Shown here piece by piece: positions 57,133-64,000 of a DNA stretch of 64,000 nucleotides. The DNA lies in contig JANVCC010000153.1 of the NCBI GenBank assembly GCA_025345505.1, positions 1,701,379 through 1,765,378 on the forward strand, given 5' to 3'. Both the position numbers and the translations under genes were made by a program. The notes under the pieces were generated by a model. The model did no database searches and was not told the DNA's origin. It saw nothing but the letters and a program-made list of their open reading frames with translations. Source of the DNA: Todiramphus chloris collaris (Eukaryota; Chordata; Aves; Coraciiformes; Alcedinidae). Position 1 is the first letter of the stretch. Each line of letters begins with the position of its first letter.

Positions 57133-57870
57133 CTCATCCCGATTCTGAGGAAGGATGGACAACTAAGGGTGTAGGAAATTGCTCTCCTGAGTTTATGATG
57201 CCTGGGTCTATCTTACGTGCTGCAGCTGGGGGCTGGAACATGACCATTTGTTCTCCGTGTTCAAGTATCCTTACTAAAAAAGCAAATCATCCAGGAATCC
57301 TTAGTGCTGTGTGGAATTGCCCTCCTCGGTGTCCTTGTTTTGAGACTCAGAACAAAATGCACAAGAAAAGCAGCCCATTTCCCCCCCCCCCCAATACTCT
57401 TTGTATTTAAAGACAAGGGAAGAGATTAGATCTAGGATATCACTCTGTGGCTAATAACCAATTGGCTGCCTCTCATCACTTTCTGTCTCCACGGGTTATG
57501 ATTTTCTTGATTTGATGCCTCTGCTACGACTCTCGATATGCTGAGAGGGAGCACTTGTTAGCAAGAGGTTGGTTAGACAGGGTTTAGCAGTCCCTGCTTG
57601 GCCAATTCACCCCTTGCAGAGAACACAAGGGTGCCTCGCTGCAGCTGGATAGATTTGGCTGCTCCCTTTCCAACCAGCAGACGACCAGGCAGTGCCAACT
57701 CCGCTAGAATTTAAAACACAGGCATATTTGTGGTCGTTTCTACTTCGTCTCTTGTAGGGCTTTGCTCAGCAGTACTTGGAACATGTTGGCCTCGTGTATT
57801 TCTGGCAGAAGATTGCTGTGCTGCAATCACAATCCCTTCTATGAACAAAGTGTGCGTCTGTCTCTCCGTT

Positions 57871-57899
57871 TATCTATCTATCCATCCATCTATCCATCA
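57871..57899 (+). repeat. (TATC/CATC)n microsatellite
   Basis: TATCTATCTATCCATCCATC followed by TATCCATC is an imperfect tetranucleotide repeat of about seven units. Confidence 0.85.
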
Positions 57900-58017
57900 A
57901 CCTGTTCTATCTCTACTCTAAGCAAGCTCAGTTATACCTGGGGTGGGAAACCTGCCTTCTCCTCTCAGGAATCAGTTTGCAAAGGCTCATTCCCTCTCTC
58001 AGAAGCAGCTGCTTTTG

Positions 58018-58319
58018 TCAAGAGGATGGGACCAGTCTCCTTTCAGTAGTGCTCGGTGATAGGACAAGGGGCAACGGGCACAAACTGGAACCCAGGAAGT
58101 TCCACCTAAACATAAGGAAAATATTCTTTGATGTGAGGGTGTTAGAGCCTGGCCCAGGCTGCCCAGAGAGGTTGTGGAGTCTCTTTTTCTGGAGAGATTC
58201 CAAACCCACCTGGAAATGCAAGACTGTGACCCCTGATCTGGGTGCCCATGCTAGAGCAGAGGGGATGCAGCAGATGATCTACAGAGGTCTCTTCCAACCC
58301 ATATCATACTGAGATTCTG
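58018..58319 (+). mobile_element. CR1 LINE, 5'-truncated copy
   Basis: About 300 bp: CTTTCAGTAGTGCTCGGTGA, AGGACAAGGGGCAACGGGCA, CAAACTGGAACCCAGGAAGT, TCCACCTAAACATAAGGAAA, GAGCCTGGCCCAGGCTGCCC, AGAGAGGTTGTGGAGTCTC, then GGTCTCTTCCAACCC and ATACTGAGATTCTG. The GGGCACAAACTGGAACCCAGGAAGTTCCA wording belongs to a different CR1 subfamily from the copies at 30.7, 48.1 and 54.5 kb. Confidence 0.95.
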
Positions 58320-58639
58320 CCCTGGTTTTCCAGATTTTGCTGTTTATTTTAGTAAACTATGCCATGGGACCTCCTTTGCCGTGAGTCCCCTTCAGCCTGC
58401 TGCCACAGACAGTTTATTTTGCTTCTGGATAGAAGCTGCCTTGCATTTTTGATCTTTTAAAAAGGAAAATACATTAAAAAATCCCTGAACTCGGCCTTTT
58501 CCTCTGCTGTACTATTCCTAGCAAAAGTGTCGTGGATGCTTTTTCACTCCTTCCTCCCCTTCTTCTGTTCTTCCTGTATCTGGATGAGTGAACAGATATA
58601 AAAAGAGGACAGTTCTACCCTTCTCTAGTGACTACTGAG

Positions 58640-58697
58640 AGTGACTAGATAACCTTTAAAGGTCCATTCCAACCCAAAATTCTCTATGATTCTATGA
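58640..58697 (+). mobile_element. CR1 LINE 3'-terminal scrap
   Basis: GATAACCTTTAAAGGTCCAT, TCCAACCCAAAATTCTCTAT and GATTCTATGA form the last about 55 bases of CR1, including a near-intact octamer pair. It lies 320 bp after the copy ending at 58319 and has its own tail, so it is a separate insertion. Confidence 0.85.
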
Positions 58698-59329
58698 CAA
58701 CTAAAACTTGACAGCCCTCTTCACAGCAGCCTTTGGAGTTGTAAAGAGCTTGTGCACCTCTGATTAACAACATGTACATAAAGTTTCACAGACTTGACTT
58801 CTTGTCTCATAAGCCTGATGGCACAAGGTGACCTGACCACTCTGGTACTGACCAAGAAAGCAACAAACCAAGAGTGAAATATCTCTCCAAATAAGGATGG
58901 GAAAAATTACTTCAAAACATGAATGCTGTCTCCTCTTAGCTCATGGTAAACTTTTGAGGTTATTGCTGGTGGCCAAATATAAAAAACAGGTCTGCCATAT
59001 GTTCTCCTGATAAATTTTAAGCAGAGGACCATACTGTGGTTGAGGTTTGCATCTCAGATATGGAATGATGGAGTAGGAGAAAAATTCGGCACAGCAGCCA
59101 AAGGGCAGGAATGCTGGTGCAGATACAAGTGGAAACTTTTGAGGTAGGACAGAGGTTATGAAGTCAGCAATGGGATCAGACAGACACGATGACAAGACTC
59201 AGTTACAGCAATTGGAGTGACTTGCCCTCACAGAGTTATTCCCCTCAGGAACCTGGATGGGGTTTGTCCCTTCAGGGTTCAATCTTACCTAGCTGGGCTT
59301 TGTTGGATTACTGATGGGAGTTTGCTTGG

Positions 59330-59714
59330 TGTCCTGGGTTGGGTTTGGGTTAATTATCACAAACAGCTGCTGTCCTAATCAGCTGGGAGGAGCTGCAACT
59401 GGGAGTGGCCATAGTTGGGATAAACAACCCAACCAGCCAATGGGATCATTGATACATGTTGAGTCACACCCCTATATAAGGTGGGGGTACCTGTTTTCAG
59501 CTTGTGGCCAGGGGAGGGGAAGTTTGTGTCTCAGGTACAGGTGGGGTCTTCCTGGCTTCTTGCTTTGTCTATAGTTTTGTTGATATTGTTGTTTTCTTCT
59601 CTCTTTGTGTTGTTTTACTAAACAGTCCTACCAAATGGGTGAGCCTCAGCCTCCTGTGGAAATGGGCCTCCATTTCCAAGGCAATCTCTCCTTTGAAAGC
59701 CATACTGTATAACA
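59330..59714 (+). mobile_element. Probable solo LTR of an endogenous retrovirus
   Basis: The segment opens TGTCCTGGGTTGGGTTTGGG, like the 5' end of the LTR at 1699-2245 read on its own strand. It carries a CCAAT motif (GCCAATGGGATCATTG near 59438) and a TATA box (CCTATATAAGG near 59470) with normal promoter spacing. Downstream there is a T-rich part and ACTAAACAGT, in the position of the TTAAACTGT motif of related LTRs. The 3' end is uncertain: I place it at ATAACA (59714) because LTRs end in CA, but it could be nearer 59630. No internal viral region is seen. Without a clear target-site duplication the call stays tentative. Confidence 0.5.
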
Positions 59715-59939
59715 GGCAAGTTCATATCACCTTGTCTAATCTCTTGCTCAAAGCAGGGTCAGAGAGAAGGACAACTTACTGCTAGTGAAAGTTGTGTGAG
59801 ATCAGCTCTCACTTTAAGCTCAGTGCTTGGGAAAGGGCAATGAATCTTCTTTAGCAGCTGATGTGAAGGACAGCATTTCCTGAATTAAAAAGGTGACATT
59901 TTACTTTCCATCCCCAACCCCGTGACAGATGATGTGTCT

Positions 59940-60221
59940 TCTCCCAAGTAGCAACCGATAGGACAAGAAGAAACAGACTCAATTTGCACCAGGGGAGGTT
60001 TAGGTTGGATATTAGAAAAAACTTCTTCCTTGAAAGGGTTTTCAGACATTGGAGCAGTCTGCTCAGGGTAGTGGTGGAGTGCCCATCCATGGAGGGGTTT
60101 CAAAGTGGTGGAGATGTGTTGCTGAGGGACATGGTTTAGTTGTGATCTGGCACTGCTGGTTCAACAGTTGGCCTGGATGCCCTTAAAAGTCTTTTCCAAC
60201 CTAAATAATTCTATGATTTTG
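59940..60221 (+). mobile_element. CR1 LINE, 5'-truncated copy
   Basis: About 280 bp: CTTCTCCCAAGTAGCAACCG, ATAGGACAAGAAGAAACAGA, GCACCAGGGGAGGTTTAGGT, TGGATATTAGAAAAAACTTC, GGGTAGTGGTGGAGTGCCCA, GGGACATGGTTTAGTTGTGA, CTTAAAAGTCTTTTCCAACC and TAAATAATTCTATGATTTTG. The 3' end is essentially complete. Confidence 0.95.
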
Positions 60222-63200
60222 TAATTTTTATGATGTCAATCTGGCATCACTGCTGTTGTGGCCGGCAGACCCATTCAAACACTGAACAAGCCACTGATTT
60301 CAAAATGCCTCAAAGCTGTGAAGAACAGCCCTTGTTTCTCTGGTTTCAGGGATTCATTTGAACTGAGGGGCATTCCTCATTTACCGAGAAGGAAATAAAA
60401 AAATGGACCTCTGCAAGCAGAATGAAAGATCTAGAGCTAAGTTAAAGAACAAGCTGCAACTCAAGACAGCACTGTTTAAATATTGTCTTGCTATGGAAAA
60501 TATTTTGAAGGTCTCCACTTCCACTGCAATTTTTTTGTAAGGTCTTGTAACATTTCAGTACATCATCTAAAGTGTGTCAATGCCCCTATCTTCATTGAGC
60601 AAGTGGAAGGTGTGAAGGAAGGAGTAGTGTTCATTTCAGTCAGCATTAGCAAGATAAAATTTGGTGTCTCTTCTACTTTTTCTGGAGTATCTGAAGCTAG
60701 ATACACATCTTTAGAGGGTAAACCTATTTCACAGGAATGTGTCTTAAATGAATCTTCGTCAGAGGATTCTGATGATTAGAAATGAGATGGAAGAGGGATG
60801 ACACAAAGTGAGCTAAATACTTTGTTTCACAACTTTGCCTCTGCTTTGAAAGAGCTCTTCTGCTTGGAATTCCTTTTTCCCTATTAAAGAAATAACAGAT
60901 TCAGTAATAACTACCAATTAGTTTATTAAGACTTGGATGTTCCAGGTTCTGTTGTAGCTCCACTTTCCAATAAAAAACTTTGGAGCTTGTGATTTCTGTT
61001 CACAGGCTTCTTGCTGGGGGCAGATGAGACTGCAGAACTGTTCACTAGGCTTGGTGTGATGGGTGCCCTGAATGACTCCTGCTTAGTGATTTATTCTAAT
61101 GATGTTAAATGTGCTTGATGTCCTGACCTGGTTGTACCAGCTCTAAAAAACTGCCACATCTTCCAGATGATTCTGCAGGTTTTTTCCAAAGCTGGTTTTC
61201 ATCTAATCTAGCCTTTTTATTAGTTCTCCCCTTCCCCACCCCACCCCCTCTTTTCCTGTACTTTTGTTTAGGTCCAGAAAAATCAATAAATATCCCAGCA
61301 AAAACTATTCCTGGAAGGTTAGGGTGCATGGAGCCATATTGGCCATTAAAAGTGTCTGCAGGGCACAGTTCCCAGTCAGTAGATGTGGGGGTGGGATTTC
61401 TCTCATTTTAATATCATATGTCTGCAAATTATTTAAGTCTGTGCTAGTCACTCAATTCTCCCTTTATAGTGAAGGCAGCCTCCAGACACCCATTCATTCC
61501 CTGTCCTCCAGGTTCCGTTTCATCAAAGGTCTCTGTAATCTTGTTTGGGGGGGAATAAATAAATTAAAAACAAACAAGCCAATCCCTTGCATAGATCCTG
61601 TTTTGCATTAGGACAGGTAGAATTTGAAGACTGCCAGATAATACTGTCTCTGAGTATCTTAGGTGTTTTGTAAGTCTGGTTTACTTCCAGCTGCTCTCTC
61701 TTCTAGTAGGTTTTCCTCACCAGAGAATCTCTTAACCCCAATCCATTGCAGCTGACTTAAACCTGTGAAAGTCAAATAAAGAGCAGCTAAATTTTCAGCA
61801 GAGTAAGGTCAGTTCTGGTTTCATTCAAAATGTAAAGCCAGGTATTTTAAATGCACTTTGCAAGAGAGGGTTAAATTACAATAATAAACTTACTTGTATT
61901 GGCAATAACTTGCGCAGAAGGAGAGAAAGAAAAATTATGCTCATCCAATTCTATACAGCTTGGCAGGAGATGGGAAAAGCAGAGCAGGGTTTCTAGGAAA
62001 GCACAAGGAAAGTCACTGCTTAGAAAGCTGATCTGGTGAATTTTGCTGTTTAATTTATTTTTTTTTTATGATTTTTTTTTTCCTGGATTCTCACAAAACC
62101 ACACAGGCCAGGAGGGATTTACTTCAGTGTCTGCCACAGTGCATGGTAATGAACACTCGTCCAAAAAGAAGCTTTTTACAGATGATGTTATATGTGCTGA
62201 GCATTTCTGTGGCCCTGTTCAATTACATGAGAAGGCAAATCCTGAAGTGAAAAGAGCACCAAAATATAAATTATAAGCTCCAGCCATGTAGAAATCCAGG
62301 CTGCAGTTCATGCATAACTCTCTCTATACTGGTAGCTAAACATATATTTAAGTTATGACCTTAAAATGAGTCAGGCCTCTACATACTCCTAGTCAGTTGG
62401 ATAGGAACAGCTCTGCTTGATTTGGAGGTGTGAAACCCATCCTGTTCCCCTTTGCCTCTTGGGCTCTTCTCTTGCCTCAATGTGTCTGGACCTTCTCCAG
62501 GTGCACATGGTCCTGCTTCTGGTTATCTGGAAGTGCTCACCCAGTTCTCTGGTCCTGTTTGTCAAAGGGTTTTAGTGCACACTAGTGAAGAGGGGTGGGT
62601 TTCTGGTGGGGTTTTGCTTCACTTCCCTGAGTGCTGGTTGATGAGGCTGTGACTTTTCCTCTGGTACAGGCATCTACAAATGGTGGTCCTCTGAAATAGG
62701 TGAAAGGAAAGAGATCAAGGGTTTCCTGAGCCTTCCCCCCCCCCTTCCATGAGCCCATCAGCAAAATGAAAACTCGTAGATAATTCATTTATGGGTATCT
62801 GATATTTAGAAAAACATTTCTTAAATCATATCTAAAGGAAATCTAAGCATGCTCGCCTATTTTTAGTCATGTTCTGGTTGCTTTCTTGTGCTATTTCCAA
62901 TGTTATTTTACTCTATTTAATACATATTTAGTATTATGTATCCTACTAAATTAGTTAAGGTTAACTGATACATCTGCGGTATTGTCAGGCAAGTTTATCA
63001 GTGAGCTAAGTGTATAATCTAGTCTAAAGAAGTCTAAGAAGAAAATTCTGTATATATTCTTGTCATTGAGAAAGGATGGTCCAGTTCACCATATGATGGA
63101 GCCCTCTCATGAGCCATCTTCAGAGTCCATTTACATGGCTGTAACTACACTGGAGAAAGGGCACATAGCTCCCTGGAAAAAAAAAGATGCTTAGTGGTAT

Positions 63201-64000
63201 TTGAGGCTCTTGGGAGTCTAACACATCCACATTGATCTGGTGGATACCAGACAGGTCTTGCAGAAGACTTGGGATCCTCCAGATGCTGGAGACCAGCGGG
63301 AATACCCTAAAGCATCTCAGATGGCATTGGGAACTTATGTTTAGGCAAGTGAATAATGGCCCTTAGTCACCATGACCAGCTTGGAGGAAGAGGGAATGAC
63401 TTTCCATTTAAAGAAGCTGAAAGATATCAAACTGCTCCAACACACACTTCTGAGGGTCTGACCATGCCGTTGATTCAACTGCCACCCCAGATGGGAAGAC
63501 TAAATGATCACAGTATTTTCTCACTTGCATATTCTACATAATGAATTAAAACCAGCTAAGGCTGTATGGATGCACCCAGAATGGGAAAATACAAAGACTG
63601 TATGTGTGTTGGGTTTTTTCCAGTCTTAACCTGAAGAGTTTTTAATGCATCCCTCACCCTGAAACATAAGTAATTGTGAGGTAATCTCAGGCTTCTCTTG
63701 AGAAGAAAGCAAAGTAATTATCCTTGTAAGTGCAGAAGATACCTTAAAAAGGCAAAATGGAAAAAATTCCAGTATGAGAAGGCAGCTAGAAAGAGCATAC
63801 ATTTAATTTTTGCACAAATCTGATGAAGGTTAAGTCGATAATATGCCTGAGATGGGAGGGGGGGGAAGGCAGAGAGAGGGCTGACTCATGTTTTTTGAAT
63901 GTTTGGGGTTAGCACCAGTGTGTTTGGCAAATTCTTGTGTGTACTTAGTATGTGTGAAGGAAATTATAATTGGTCCATAGATGATTTGTTAACTAAAAAT
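60222..64000. other. Intergenic, no gene seen
   Basis: The last 3.8 kb holds no recognisable exon, RNA gene or named mobile element. There are T-runs at 62060-62082 and a C10 run at 62735-62744. Open frames of up to 115 codons here have no family resemblance. Confidence 0.6.

Noticed and set aside
1-64000. tRNA, rRNA, snRNA genes, CRISPR arrays, bacterial-type operons
   Set aside because: I looked for tRNA B-box-like GGTTCGAATCC words and for regularly spaced repeats and found none. The genome is vertebrate, so CRISPR arrays and operons are not expected.

Overview
This is a window of vertebrate nuclear DNA, almost certainly from a bird. Many short, 5'-truncated CR1 LINE copies carry the CR1 terminal octamer ATTCTATG. 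There is a solo LTR of a family I associate with neoavian genomes, and two relics of the ancient amniote MIR SINE. The only protein-coding gene I can support is the 3' half of WNT9A (formerly WNT14) on the + strand. A neoavian host is an inference from the LTR; the species cannot be named from this sequence.

Layout. 1-1155 is the end of an upstream intron. Exon 3 of WNT9A is at 1156-1418, a 13.1 kb intron runs from 1419 to 14513, and the terminal coding exon is at 14514-14987. Exons 1 and 2 (signal peptide and N-terminal part) lie upstream of the window. The large intron holds two MIR relics, a solo LTR inserted antisense to the gene, a few CR1 scraps, and two stretches (about 5690-6320 and 13555-13720) that look like conserved regulatory DNA. 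An AT-rich, T-tract-rich 3' UTR follows the stop codon. Candidate poly(A) signals lie at 17212, 19194 and 21608, so the transcript could end at about 17.2, 19.2 or 21.6 kb.

From about 21.7 kb to 64 kb I find no convincing gene on either strand. This part is a gene desert with about ten CR1 copies, one probable second solo LTR (59.3-59.7 kb), microsatellites, a 175-bp polypyrimidine tract, an exact 57-bp tandem duplication and an isolated CpG-dense island. Several AT-rich blocks full of homeodomain- or POU-like core motifs could be distal enhancers. A large gene-poor flank is common next to developmental Wnt genes, so long-range regulation of WNT9A or a neighbour is a reasonable hypothesis, but it is not shown here.

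I did not find an undescribed multi-gene system. The most useful leads are the candidate enhancers (especially the intronic block at 5.7-6.3 kb and the CTTTG-N6-CAAAG palindrome at 13.63 kb), the CpG island at 40.56-40.86 kb, the exact tandem duplication at 24.90-25.01 kb, and the alternative 3' ends of WNT9A.
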